DNA of 45,683 nt, from the NCBI GenBank assembly GCA_010279815.1, contig QEOQ01000303.1:1804917-1850599 (forward strand), read 5' to 3'. Below, piece after piece: positions 1-12,061 of the stretch. The translations under genes and the position numbers were made by a program. Numbering within the stretch: the stretch's first letter is position 1; each line of letters opens with the position of its first letter. This DNA comes from Brachionus plicatilis (Eukaryota > Rotifera > Eurotatoria > Ploima > Brachionidae). The notes below the pieces were generated by a model. The model was given only the letters and a program-made list of their open reading frames with translations. It was not told the origin of the DNA and did not search any database.

Positions 1-340
1 AAAGTCTCGGGCATTGTGAATTCTGGTACAAAAACCAAAAAAAAATGTTAAAAGTGCCAAAGATTCTTAAGTTCTGAAGGTCTAAAACATGTTCTGTAAA
101 TTGTAGCAACTGACACATCCCTTGTACCACCACTTAAAGTTGAATTGGATGTTTAATATAATGTTGTATCCCAAATTTACCATTTTCTGAGTTTTGCAGA
201 ATGAGTATATTGGTGGTACAAAGGATGTATCAGTTGCTACAATTTACAGAACATGTTTTGGCCTTTCAGGACTTAAGCTTTGGCATTTTTAATATTTTGT
301 TTTTGATGTTTGTACCAAAATTCACAATGCCAAGTCTTTA
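1..340. repeat. Foldback (long inverted repeat) MITE-like element
   Basis: The left arm (about 1-135) and the right arm (about 208-340) are imperfect reverse complements over their whole length. Shared blocks include GCATTGTGAATT, AACATGTTCTGTAAATTGTA and TTGTACCACCA. The centre of about 70 nt is unpaired. The window opens inside or at the edge of the left arm, so a target-site duplication cannot be tested. I see no coding capacity. It looks like a nonautonomous foldback or MITE element; the superfamily is unknown. Confidence 0.85.
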
Positions 341-909
341 GGCAACTAAGCTAAGCAATAAATAAAACAATTAATTTTAGTTTAAATTGAATCGGAAGTT
401 ACAACAAAAAGTTAAGGGTTAGTTATAAGGTGACTGGAGCGTGTGCTTAAGCCGCACAAGAAAAGTGGCGTCAAGACTTCTTGGTCGGGTTCTTTGGATA
501 AGTTCTGTCGGCAATGTGAAATCTTTTGTACATTTATTTAAAAAACCAAAAAAATTAAATAGAAAAATGGTCAAAATAAATTAGATGTTTTTTATTCTTT
601 TTATATTTTTAAATTCTTTTAAAATTGTATATTGAAATGCAGCAAAAAAAATTTTTATGACAATTTACGTAATATAAAATAAATTTTCGTAAATTGTTGT
701 AAAAAATAAAAAGTGGAACATCTCTGTATATTTCACCACTGTTTTATTTGTACTAAGTATTCTTATTGCATCTCTGTTTCAATCTGGTCGAGTTTTTCCC
801 AAACTATGTTTTTTTTTTAATAAATAAAGGGGACCTCTTACTTACTTAAATAAACTTGTTTTCTTAATTTTGAATTTAATTTAAGCCAGCGATAAAAATT
901 ATAATTTAG
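341..909. other. Intergenic; contains a GC-richer island at about 428-530
   Basis: Most of this stretch is A/T-rich noncoding sequence upstream of the first Pax exon. The stretch from about 428 to 530 stands out as much more GC-rich than its surroundings. It contains a small possible hairpin (GTGTG, loop CTTAAGC, CGCAC). It matches no RNA gene I recognise. The reverse strand has a short open frame there, so it could be a transposon relic instead. The first coding exon of the Pax gene should lie here or before the window, but I could not identify it. Confidence 0.4.
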
Positions 910-3900
910 AAAGTAATGTAAACCAACTCGGTGGTTCGTTTGTGAACGGAAGGCCGCTGCCGGACGATGTTCGCAAGCTCATTGTCGAACTGGCCCAAAA
1001 AGGAACACGGCCGTGTGACATATCAAAAAAGTTAAAGGTGTCACACGGATGTGTGAGCAAAATACTGGCAAAGTAGATTTTAAATTTTTTAGTTTTTCTT
1101 TTTTAATTAAAAAAATTTTTTTTTCTAGATTTAATTCAACTGGCTCGATTAAGCCGGGTCTTATCGGCGGCTCTAAGCCAAAAGTAGCCACTTCGGATGT
1201 AATCGAATCTATTACAATGTACAAAGTACGCAATCCGAACATGTTCGCTTGGGAAATTAGAGAAATGTTGATAAAAGATGGTGTATGTTCCCAAGATAAA
1301 GTACCTTCGGTCTCAAGCATTAACAGGTTTGTTGACTATTTTTAGTTTTTGTTTTTTTGGGTGATTACGCTAATTCAAGCAACAAACTAATGAAAAAATA
1401 ATTCATGAACTAGCGACAATCATTTTGTTTAATTTGTCTTTCAAAAAGTTGTCTGATAAAAAAGATATGAATTTTATAAAATTTTATTCAAAAAAATTTG
1501 GTTTGAATATTAAAAAAATTATATTGCTAAGCAAATTGACAAATTTTTGGATATTTTGAAAAAAAAATTGAACCGGCTTGAAATCTAAAATTGACTTTTT
1601 TTTTATAAATAAAACACTTAAATTTCAAATTAATTTTAAGAATATTTTAAATTTTTGAATATATGTTTTTTTCAATTTAGGCATTGCTAATTTTGTTACA
1701 ACATTGACTGTGTATAAAAAATTATCTCATTCAAATTTTATTTAATTAAGTCGGTGAGTTGTTTTTTTTTTGTTAAAACAAAAAAAAGTAAAACAATTAT
1801 TTTACCATGGACTAGAATATTTGTTCAATGAATGACAAATATGCAAAATTTTAATTAATATTCCTTTGCCTTGCATAATTGAGAAACAAATCTCATAGTT
1901 TTGTTTTAATTAAAATTTTTAAAGTTAAATTTTGGCTTTAAGAGAGTCTCAATTTGAAAATTTGAAGAAGAAATGAAAAAAAAAAAAGATTGAAAAAAAA
2001 ATTCTACATTATTCTTGAAAACTGTGGCAAATTATTAAATATTTTGTAAAAGACTTCAGAAGGTATAAAAAGAATTTTAAGCTTATTTAAAAAAATTTTC
2101 ATTCAGGTAATAATTTAGTTTATATCTAGCTCCACTTTACATAATTAAAATAAAAATATTTTCATTTTCTCTTTAAAACAATTGAATGTAAAAATCCATT
2201 AAAATTAAAAAATTACATTCTAAATAAAATTCTTATTAAATTTTTTTTTTATTTTAAGTTAGTATTTGTATCGAACTAGCTTGATTTTTTGAAAAAACAA
2301 ATTTAATTTTCCAAGTTAATTTTTTTCTTCAATTAACAACTCTTTTATTTGTAAAAGCTCTTTTAATTCTACGAATTTTAAATTAAAAATTTTTTAAATA
2401 AAAAAAATTTTTTGTTGTATCTTTTAAAAAAAAATTTCTTTGTCAAAAAATAAAGAATAGTAAGAAGCAAACAAAAGACAAAATTGGACATTAACAACAA
2501 CTCGAGTGAAAAGAACGAATCTGTATCTAAAAAATCCAAGAAATTAGTTAATAATGGACAATTGTCAGTCAATTCGTCACCATCCTCGTGCACTCCTTCC
2601 TCATTCTCGTCCTCATCGTCCAATTCCTCGGCCGAATCCTCACAAATATTCACATTTCCGACCGGAAATTTGAATCTTCCCACCATAAATGAACAATTCC
2701 AGCCCCTATCGACTTCCACAAACGACTCACAATTCGATCTAAATGATCCAAAATCGAACATTTTATTTGGCCAGTTGATACAATCGCCCAATGGAAACGT
2801 GAACGGCCGTGCTCCAAATCAGATAACACCGGCAAATAGACTGAATAACAGTGAAACCTTAATGCAATACTATGCTCCCAATTACAGCCCCGAACAGGCC
2901 CAGTCTCCTCATGTCATCAACAGCCAACTTATTCAATATAATCACGACAATGATGAAGATTCTAGTGAAGAGAATCATTACATGCATCTTCATCATCCAT
3001 TGTCCCATGCTCATCACAATTCGAAGCGGTCTAAAATAGACTCGGATACTGAAAACAACATTCTGCAATATCAGCTAAGCAAGCCAATAGCCACCAATCC
3101 GACCAACCATATGCACCAGTACTACGAGCTTTTCAACAACGGAGAGACCAACAATCAACAGCCATTTCAATTCACAGTGAACTCATCGCCTTCCCAGACC
3201 CATGGCAATCCAACCTACATGAACCATTTGCTGATGAACGAACAAAATCTTCACCAAAATGAAACAAACAACTTTTCATTTAATAATTTGGAGTCTAGCA
3301 ATAACATGTCAAATTCGGTAGATACATTTTTTACTAGTAAAAAAAAAAAATAATTTTCAAATTTTCTTTAGACTTTGTATTTCGAGGAACGCTCAATTCG
3401 AAGGTCTATTTCGCCAAAGAACAATGATTTGGGTGATCGGTCTACTGGTCATCATCATGCACACCATGGTCATCAACATCTAAACCATCATCACATTCTA
3501 CAACAGCAGTATTTGTCACAATCTAACTATTCGAATGGGTCATCAGGCTACAATTTGGTCACATCTCCGCCGGTCTCGGACAAAATGTTTCCCGACTATT
3601 CTAACAATCTTCTAATAGATAATGATAACTATCCGAATTTACACATAGCTGGTGCCAATCACTCAAACACATCTTCAAACCAACACAATACAAATTTTCA
3701 CAATCATTTTCATTTTATAAATGGACACCATTTAAATGGCCATCATTTGCACCATTTAAACGCCACTAGCAGTGTTACTGAAGGTAAATAAAGAAATATT
3801 TAATTTTTTTTGAAAATTTATTTTATATTTTTTTGAAAATTTATTTTATTTTTTTTTGAAAATTTATTTTATTTTTTTTTGAAAATTTATTTTAATTTTT

Positions 3901-4291
3901 TTATTTTATTTTTTAAGAGCGACCAGGCTGCGAGCGGGCCCAATCTTCGATGAGCAATGAATCATCAAACAGTAATAACATGGGTGGATATTACATAAAT
4001 CATAACAATGGGGTGTATTTTGTGGACGAAAATGGTACCATGAATCCTCGAAATTTGATAATGGACGGAAGAAATAGTGAAAATGAAGCGAATAATCAAA
4101 ATGGCTATTCGGATTCGAGCAATGGTTGTTTGTTAATAAAGCCGACTCATTTTAGACCAGAGCAAGTAAATGGTAGCATGATATCTAACAATGGTTCGAG
4201 TGCCAATTCGACATTTACCGAACTTCAGCCTGCTTCTAATATTTTTAATCAAATATCGAATATGGAGTCCAAAAATTTAGTCTATCGATAA
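910..4291 (+). CDS. Pax2/5/8-type paired-domain transcription factor, lacking octapeptide and homeodomain (5' exon missing)
   Basis: This is a nuclear DNA-binding regulator of the Pax family. My exons are 910-1072, 1129-1326, 2465-3317, 3372-3783 and 3918-4291 (TAA stop), all phase-consistent, giving about 667 residues plus an unseen N-terminus. The first two exons encode a complete paired domain with [53 protein letters not shown] and [14 protein letters not shown] and KPKVAT point to Pax2/5/8, although KILA recalls Pax1/9. The rest is low-complexity Asn/Ser/His-rich sequence with basic clusters (SKKSKK, SKRSK) and no octapeptide or homeodomain. The acceptor before 910 is in phase 1, so a short upstream exon must exist. 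The intron after KILA is shared, by my memory, with vertebrate PAX2/5/8. The 1327-2464 intron is unusually long for this window. The gene is convergent with the Pax gene at 7681-10189. Confidence 0.85.
3804..3896. repeat. Short tandem repeat inside a Pax intron
   Basis: About four copies of a roughly 27-nt unit, a T-run followed by GAAAATTTATTTTA, fill most of the intron 3784-3917. This makes it longer (134 nt) than the usual 50-nt introns here. It is probably replication slippage with no function I can see. Confidence 0.8.
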
Positions 4292-7200
4292 CAAATTGGA
4301 TTGTAGGCAAAAAGCTGGTCACTAATTAATGACGAATTTTGATATGTTTAATAAGCTTTTTTTTGTCCAGCATTTTTCCAGAAAAATAACTGTTAAAAAA
4401 CTTTGATATTTTAAATTTTCTTCTTGATATATGTGTTGTTAATATAATTATTTTACGTAATTTTGAATCTATCGGTCTAATTCCTTTTGGAAAGAAAGTT
4501 TCTAATTTTAAATATAGATTTATAATCGATTAAACAATCAATTATTTATTTTTTTCGATTTTTTTTTCAAGCATTTTATCTTGTTTTAAATTAATAAAAT
4601 ATTTATATTTTATCTTTTTTGTTTAATTTAGAATTTTTTATCAGAAAAACCATTGAATTAACACCAATTATATAAATTAACTTTTATTGTTTAATTTAGA
4701 ATTCTTTAATTTTTATAAACAAAGTTTTATTGAACAATAAATATGAGAGGACTGAAACTTGAAGTGTATCGTTTTCTTTTTCTAAATAAAAATGAAACTC
4801 CAAAGTAAAATTTATCTTAAATTTTTATCAACTATAAAAATAGACATAAAATTGCACATCATCATTTAAATAGTTTTGAAATTTTGCTCGCTCATTCGAA
4901 TGAATTACACATATATCCTCAAACAACAAAATTTTAAAATGCTCATTTGAGAGTTTAGAATTTTAATCTCAAATTAATAGAGAAAAAATTGTTTTTACTT
5001 AAATAAATCATTTTTATCAGCTATCATTAAACTTACACTAAACAAAAAATTTCTCAAAATTCTTTCAACCAAATTAATCAAATTGATTGACTATTTTTAA
5101 TAAGGTTTGAAGCTTAAATTGGACAAATTGTCATACTTCTAATTGAATTTAAATCTTTTATTTTTACCAATTAAAAAGAGGATTAAAAATAGTGCGTATT
5201 TTTCCGAAAAAAAATAAGTTAATATTCTTTTTAGTAATACCTTATATTTTTAGAGCTTTGCAACGCTTAATAATTATCCTAATCAGTGAGGAAAAATAGG
5301 ATCAGATTATGACACCGATTTCGAATAATCTCTCAAGTAGGATTTTAAAATTATTTTTATTTATTTGAAATAAAAAAATTAATACATAAAAAAAGTTGAA
5401 TCAAAATTAAATCTCATAATTTACTTTTTAAAAAATTATAAATCTTGTTAAAATAGAATGATAATTTACACCCTTCAAACATTAAAGTTTGATTTTCTAT
5501 TAGCTAATAGTTGAAGAGTATTTAATTTAAATAATGGAAATTAACTTGCACTTTTAAATACATATTTTTTTGATAATAATTCTAAAGAATTGCTTTTTAA
5601 AGAAAAGAAGAGATCGACATAATTAAAAAATAATTAATTAATTAAAAAAATTAAAAATTTTTATTGGTTTATTTTTTTATTATTACAAGTCAAAATCTTC
5701 CGATGCATCATTTATCCCTCTTTTAATTCAAATTAATGAATTCAAAATATCAAGAAAAATATTAATAAAACCCTTCGTTTTTACTCCGATACAAAATGAT
5801 AAGTAAAATAAAAATATCTGACAAAAAAATCAATCAATAATCAATTGCTGGCTTCTTTAATTTATTATTTTGGAAATTATTCAGCATTTTTTTAAGATAT
5901 TGTGATAATGTGATAATGGAAATTTTTCACAAAAAAAAAGAAAAGTTATGATTCTAAGGAATGCTGCTTTTAATTTTGATAAGGCTCTTTTTTATAAAAA
6001 GTCGAGATGCACCTTCAATAAAACAATAATTTTCTTAATTAGCAACTAGAAGCGCTTTAATTAAATAACTTATTTTTTCAAATGAAACGTTCCGTTCCAA
6101 CAGTCAAGTCCGCATAATTAAATAACGGAATTGCACATTTTGAATGAATTAATTTGGATAATTATTTTAAAATAAAATAGTTTAGGAAAGAATTGTTGGA
6201 ACGGTACTGAGACTATTTTTATCTTTACCGTTCTAAATGAGACGTTTCGTTTGGAAAAAAAACGACCGTAGATTAAAATATTTAATTTATATATTTATGT
6301 TTATTTAAAAAATATTGATTTTAGTCTTTAGGTATTTTTGTTAAAAAATTTAAAATAAAAACAAAAAATTTATTTAATAACCAAGTTTAAAAGAAAAAAG
6401 CCTCATTTTTCTCAAATCGTGTTTAGTTCATTATATTCAGTGTTTGCATACTAAAAATAAAATTTAAAATTTTTAATGATCAAACGATATTCAATGAACA
6501 ATTAAATTTTACAGCACAAATATCGAAATATTTCTGTTATTGGCAATCATATGACTAATACCCTAATTAAAAAAAGTTAAAATACGATTTATTTTATCAT
6601 CTTTCCATTATCCAGATAAATCAAATTTTTGGATTGTATATTTTGAAAAATGAAATTATAATAAAGTAAAAAATAAAACTTTGAAGTTTTCTAAAAATTC
6701 AATTTCAATTTTATTAAATTTAAAAGTAAATATAGGAGAAGTGATATTTGTGATAGGAGTGATAGGGAAAACCGTTCAAAACTAAATTAAAGAATATTTA
6801 AAAAAAAAATTAAATTTTTAAAATCAAAATTGAATTTTTCTTTATCGGTTATTTGAAAAAACATAAAATTTATTTATTAAAAAAGTTTTTCTTTAAAAAA
6901 TTTTCACTTTATTCAACTGATATAACCACCGGTTCGGCTTAAAAAATCGTATATTTTTTTAAACAGGGTTCCCATCACTATAGTTATCTTTTTTTTGAAT
7001 GACCATGTGTCAAATCAACCTTTGAATTTTCAATTTAATATAGACAAATGTCAAGCAATTTCAACTAGCGATTCTACTAAATAAAATAAAAGAGGAGTTG
7101 TAACTTTATATCTAAAAACAAAATAAAGTAAAGCTTTTTCCTTTTTTAAAGTATTTAAAACTGTAAAATTTAAAAGAAAAATCTTAAGATTTAAAATTTT

Positions 7201-7315
7201 AAATTTTTATTAAAAAATTTTAATTTTATGTTTCAATTTTGCGCTCAGATAATTTTTTGGTCAAAATTTTTTTGCTTGTTCAACTTAATTTACCAATGAT
7301 TAATTAAAAAAATGT
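4292..7315. other. Intergenic A/T-rich DNA between the two Pax genes
   Basis: No open frame with coding character is visible on either strand. AATAAA-like signals follow the Pax stop at 4291. A broken inverted repeat around 6079-6106 and 6193-6254 (shared core GTTGGAACGG) may be a small element relic. The rest appears to be unannotated 3' UTR and spacer. Confidence 0.6.
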
Positions 7316-7470
7316 ACTTCTATTAAATTATTAATGACGATTTGGTTACACAATTGTAGAAAATCAGCTGCATTGAAGTACCCACAAATTGGTGTTGTAT
7401 CATCTGCAAACATTTTGATATTTTCAAAGATTATTTTTCTTATCTTTTTTGGAGGTCAAAAATTAATCAT
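7316..7470 (-). pseudogene. LINE reverse-transcriptase fragment, decayed
   Basis: On the minus strand one frame reads an INxxPP-like stretch, then NIKMFADDTTPI. This is the catalytic [YF]xDD box of a non-LTR retrotransposon reverse transcriptase, followed by a recognisable NxIVINNLIE helix. An in-frame TGA lies before the box and stops follow soon after. Only about 50 codons are readable. It is an old dead fragment, probably of the same CR1/L2-like class as the copies at 21750 and 42931. It sits just downstream of the second Pax gene, outside its coding exons. Confidence 0.7.
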
Positions 7471-7680
7471 AAATAAAAAATATCTATAAAATTTATTATA
7501 AAAAAAAAGCAAAACTATTAAATTTTTATCCTAAAAAAAACCAAAAAAAAAAAAACAAAAAAATTTAAAACACAATTTAAAATGGATTTTAAATAAAATA
7601 AACCATGATTGAGACAAAATTCGACTATAAATTTATTTCGTCATAAAAAGTAATTACATTAAATAGGTGAAAAATAAATC

Positions 7681-10189
7681 TCAATTTGTGGGCTCAAGCT
7701 TCATCTGATATCCGCTGACAAACTGATGAGAGCCGAACGTGTTCATAGCGTTTTGGTTAGTCGGAAAGTGAAAATTCATATATCTGGACCAGCTGTGATC
7801 GTGGCCAGCATAGCCATAGTCGGGATACTGTGGCACAGGGGCGGATGACGAATCGCTATTAGTCGATGACGAATCCGACTGACTACGAGCCATCTGAGGA
7901 TACAAGCCACTTGCAGCAATTCCAGTCTGGTACACTTCCGAGCTGTAGCCATCCGCGTAAGCCTTCTGACTCTGCTCGTACATTTGACTCTGGTTGACCA
8001 AGTGCGCCTGCTGCACTTGCACACTCTGACCATAGCTGCTACATGTATCGACTAAATTACTATATTGATTAGCTTGACTTAAACTTTGATTGTATTGATC
8101 TGGCTGAATGTTCCATTTGAGTCGTTTCGCTTCGAAGTGACGCTTCAAAAAAGAAACAAAAATTCAAATCTCATGTCTAGGTCTAATTAAGCTGTAAATG
8201 GCTTACTTTAATGTTCGCTTCATCAAGTCCAGTTATTTTGATAAGTTCGTTTAGATTTGTTAGATCATACCATGGATTCTCATTAAAATACGAGTCCATG
8301 AGCATGAAATTTTTGCTCTTTAGTGACGAACCGCTGGCATCAACAGTGCCACAATCAACAGCAGCATTTTCCACTATTTCATCTTAAGTAATTAAACAAA
8401 TTAATCAAGCGCAAACAAAATTTTAATTCAATTTAAATTAATAATAATAATAATAAAAGAGAAGAAAAAAAAAAAAAAAAAAAGAGAAAAAACTTCCTAA
8501 TTACTACCTTGTATGCAGATGTCTATGATAAGCTTATTCTTAAGGGACTGTTAAGTGCTTTTAAGACTTAATTAAATTTTAAGAGATTTTTGTTTACAAT
8601 TTGCATATCTTGTGAGACTATTAGACTAATTAAATTAAATTACTTTTGAGAGGAGCTGGCGTGGTGTACTGTTGGGCAAAGTTGAGAATGTTCTGAATGG
8701 AATAGCCATTTGAGTCAATGGGCACAGTGGTGGTGTCGTAGGCCATCTGGGCCGATGTGTAGCTTTGGTTGGCATAGGCGCCACTTTGATTTGGATTTTT
8801 TTTGCTCGACTTTTTTCTAACTGGCTCGGACTTGAGCTCGTAGCCAGAATTGCTGCCGTCCTCGGAACCCTTGCCCACCTTGACATCATGATCTTTTTCG
8901 CTAGCTCTGTTTCGCACAATTCTTAACAAAATTAATTAAAATTTAATTAAAAAAATCATTGTTCCGCATCAAGAACTTAATCCAACCTGTTTATGGAGCT
9001 CACACTCGGAACTTTCTCTGCATCGCAAATTCCCTCTGCAATAAGTCGCTCCTTGATCTCCCAGGCGAACATGGTCGGGTTTTGCCGCTTAAAGTCGGCG
9101 ATCGCCTCGACCACGGTCGGCGTGGCCACCTTGGGCTTGGAGCCGCCGATCACACCGGGCTTGATCGAGCCCGTCTCGTAATACCTGCCCAGTATTTTGC
9201 TCACACAGCCGTGCGAGACGCGCAGCTGCCGCGAAATGTCGCACGGGCGAACCCCCTGCTTGGCCAGCTCCACTATGCGCAGTCGCACTATGTCCGGAAG
9301 TGGCCGACCATTCACAAACACTCCTCCGAGCTGATTTATTCCACCGTGGCCTTTAAAATTTAATTTTTTTAAATAAAATAAAACATTTTTGTCTTCAAAT
9401 TTTTTTATTTATTTATTTTCAACAAAAAAAAGCACCTATTTTGCCGTATCTATAGTGGGCAGCGGATACAAATGGATTTAGTGTGAACATGTTTGGCTTT
9501 TACTTGGTACCTAGCGTGAACAGTGTCTATGGATGTATATTTTTTCTTCCAATCAATAATTTCAAGTCAACTAAATCAAATTTTTGAGCGATATATATGT
9601 TTTTTTTTTTTTTTTATTTCCGATAGTAATTATTTTGACAAAAAGAAAATATATGCATATCAAAAAAAATATATTTTTCTCTTCAGATCCAATAGGAATT
9701 TATTTTGTCTAAACATAACTGGCTCTATAATAACAAAAAATATATTTTGATTGGATAAATAGATTGTGTTATTTTAATTAGAAAAAAAATACAAAATTCA
9801 ATTTAAAATGTAAAAAGCTTTTCAAGAAATCATCTAAGCGTTTCTTGATTATTAAGAACTAATCAGAATATTATTTCCCGGAAGAGAATGAGTGAATAGC
9901 TAGCTAACTTACTTTTGCAGTTGTAGTAGTCTACGAGAATGGCGGATGAGCGGGCCTTGGGGTCGAAGTCGGCGTAGGAGCTCGGCGATGTGGAGGACGA
10001 GGGCGAGAGCGAAGACTCGTTCGGAAAAGTGAAGTAGTTCGGCGTGGCCGAGTAGGTGGTGGCCGATGGGTCGCTGCAGGCGCCGTAGGGGTAGCTGTAG
10101 CCGCAAGTTTCTGGCAAAAATAAAAAAAAATTTTAACACAACTTTTTTCAATAGAAGAATTGCTTACTCAAAATTCCGTCTTGATCCAT
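7681..10189 (-). CDS. Pax2/5/8 transcription factor with octapeptide and a degenerate full-length homeodomain
   Basis: Nuclear developmental regulator, 499 aa in six exons: 10168-10189, 9913-10110, 8987-9350, 8644-8921, 8207-8382 and 7681-8142, all with matching phases. Residues about 75-200 form a canonical Pax2/5/8 paired domain ([53 protein letters not shown]). An octapeptide-type motif YSIQNIL lies at 268-274; in the family this recruits Groucho corepressors. Residues about 305-357 align without gaps to a complete homeodomain (F20, P24, L34, L40, E42, F49, R53, K55, W56), but W48 is His and N51 is Ala, so base contact by helix 3 is doubtful. The C-terminus is rich in Gln, Tyr and Ser, as in transactivation regions. 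The codons are clearly GC-richer than the flanks. The start ATG at 10189 follows a splice-acceptor-like TTTGTGTTTAG ending at 10211. The family call is firm; whether it corresponds to Pax2, 5 or 8 cannot be assigned in an invertebrate. Confidence 0.95.
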
Positions 10190-11425
10190 ATTTCGAGATA
10201 AAACTGAATTCTAAACACAAAGAAAAGCTTTTACAATTGAATTTATTTTAAGAAAAAATATTAGCTAGAGAGTTAAAAATTTTAATTAATTAAATATGGA
10301 AAGAGACGATAAGACAAGATCGATTTGACTGGAGTGAGCAGAAAAGCCAAATAAACAAAAAATATTTGTTTTTCTAGTTGTTTTATAAAGAGAGAGAGCC
10401 AACATTGGCAAATTGGTTGTCGGATTTAAATTACGAAATTTTTCCATTGATGCTCACTCAGACGGAATAATAAATCTAACACTTTATTAAATCGAATACA
10501 AAACAATATGTCTTAATTTAATAATAATTCCTTAGAACAAAAGAAAGATAAATTTCGAGTTAGAGCGAGTCTCTTCGGACTGATTTGCAGTTTACATAAT
10601 AATTAGCACCCAAATCCCTGGTGAAATTTTTAAATTTAGAGAAAAAAAAAATTAATTCTCTCGGAAAATTTTATCTAATGCAGGTGCAGTCAGTAATAAG
10701 GTATTCGATTAGGTTTCTAATCAATCATCATGAAATAAAGAGAGACTGATTTTCAAAGAAAATTTTCAATTTTCGCAAATTGTATCTACTATTAAAAATA
10801 AATTAATATTTTGTTCAAATGGAACTAGAAATGAGAAATTGAAATTATTTTAATTTAAGACGAATTAAATTTTATAATATTGATTTGACAGCTAATGACA
10901 AAACTAGAGGAATCTAATTCAAGCCTGTAAACCTGGGGCAATTTAATACGGAATTTTAAAAAATGTCTAATTCAAATCGTCCGGGAAAAATTGGACCGAA
11001 AAAATTCTTTTAATCTATTTCAATTGAATTCGAGTTTTTATAACAAGTCTCGTTGGAATAAGAAATATTCTTAATCAACTAGCGAGAACATTTCTTACTA
11101 GGACTTTATAATGGCTTTATCCTAATCCGTGAGCTAAAAATTCGGATTACGGATATTGACACCTGTTTATAGCAAATATTTTTTGTTCGATTTTCAGGCT
11201 TGATTGCATGCTCTCCGAAGAACTCTAATAATTTTTGTATTTTTTTATCTGTTAAATGTTTGATATTTTTTGCTATTTGTTGAAAGCAGAATTTTTTGTC
11301 TCACTAAAAATATGCCAGTAGGTGTCAATCATTGGACACATTCGAGATAAGAAGACTAACAAAATATTTATAATTTAAAATTTATTTTTAAAATTTATTG
11401 ATAAAAGTTTTTATTTAATTTCGAA
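10190..11425. other. Upstream region of the minus-strand Pax gene
   Basis: A/T-rich sequence with no supported gene. Just upstream of the Pax start codon there is a good 3' splice site (AG at 10212-10211 on the minus strand), so a 5' UTR intron or trans-splicing is likely and the promoter need not be adjacent. No clear core promoter motif was found. Confidence 0.5.
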
Positions 11426-11497
11426 GGCCTGATGGTCTAGTGGTATGATTCTCGCTTTGGGTGCGAGAGGTTCCGGGTTCGATCCCCGGTCAGGCCC
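11426..11497 (+). tRNA. tRNA-Pro (anticodon TGG)
   Basis: A 72-nt cloverleaf with acceptor stem GGCCTGA/TCAGGCC, D-arm A box TGGTCTAGTGG, anticodon stem TCTCGC/GCGAGA with loop TTTGGGT (anticodon TGG) and T arm with B box GGTTCGATCC. There is no intron. The discriminator base is C, and a pol III-type T run follows (AATTTTTT). It closely resembles animal tRNA-Pro. It reads CCA codons in cytosolic translation. Confidence 0.97.
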
Positions 11498-11648
11498 AAT
11501 TTTTTCAAATATTTTTTATTTTTATGAATACAAAAAAATGATTTTTCCAAGCAAAAAATAAAAAAATTGAACAATCAACACATTTTCCATTAGATAAGAT
11601 TGAATAATGGAGGATTAAAATAGTCCGGACAAATGAAACTCTACCATC

Positions 11649-12061
11649 CAGGAGCGTAGTCAGTCATTTTCAAATGGGGGGTTCGAAATGGAAAATTTTT
11701 TTAAAAAGAAAATTACATTTTATTAGATGAAATTTACAAAAAAATATTTAATTTATGAATTATAAAATATCATAAATGCAAATAAAGCAAAAAAATCTAA
11801 ACTTTCTATTTTTTTGATAATTTATCTATTTATTTCAAAAAGCTGTAGAAAAGATCCGAAAGCCGGAGCTTTCTTATTGCCCAACAGTTATAAAGGTAAA
11901 ACTTTTTAATTTTTGTTAAAAGTTTATTTTTAAAATTTGAAAAATAACTGAAAAATTATGAGTATTTTTGATAAATAGAACTCTTTAAAGTTTTTTTTTA
12001 AATTTTTTGATAGGAAGACTTGATTTGAGCACCTCTCAGTCTTTCTCAGGCTACGCCGCTT
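11649..12061. mobile_element. hAT-like nonautonomous DNA transposon (MITE)
   Basis: The left end starts CAGGAGCGTAGTCAG and the right end, read inverted, is AAGCGGCGTAGCCTG; about 11 of 15 positions agree. The flanks are CTACCATC (11641-11648) and TTACCATC (12062-12069), a near-perfect 8-bp target-site duplication as hAT transposases make. The first 60 nt include the run ATGGGGGGTTCG, which I remember from widespread GGGGCGTAGCC-type repeats in invertebrates. The interior is noncoding, so it needed a transposase from elsewhere. Confidence 0.7.

Noticed and set aside
979..1320. 113-codon minus-strand frame over the first Pax exons
   Set aside because: It is the antisense shadow of the paired domain; the plus strand carries the conserved protein.
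3318..3353. Extension of the large Pax exon to a stop after a lysine run
   Set aside because: A donor at 3318 gives a phase-0 join to the next exon; the alternative donor at 3339 leads to a stop in the next exon.
8959..9363. 134-codon plus-strand frame over the second Pax gene
   Set aside because: Antisense shadow of the GC-rich paired-domain exon on the minus strand.
9523..9750. 75-codon plus-strand frame in the Pax intron
   Set aside because: Phe/Ile/Lys-rich composition typical of random A/T-rich DNA, with no family resemblance.
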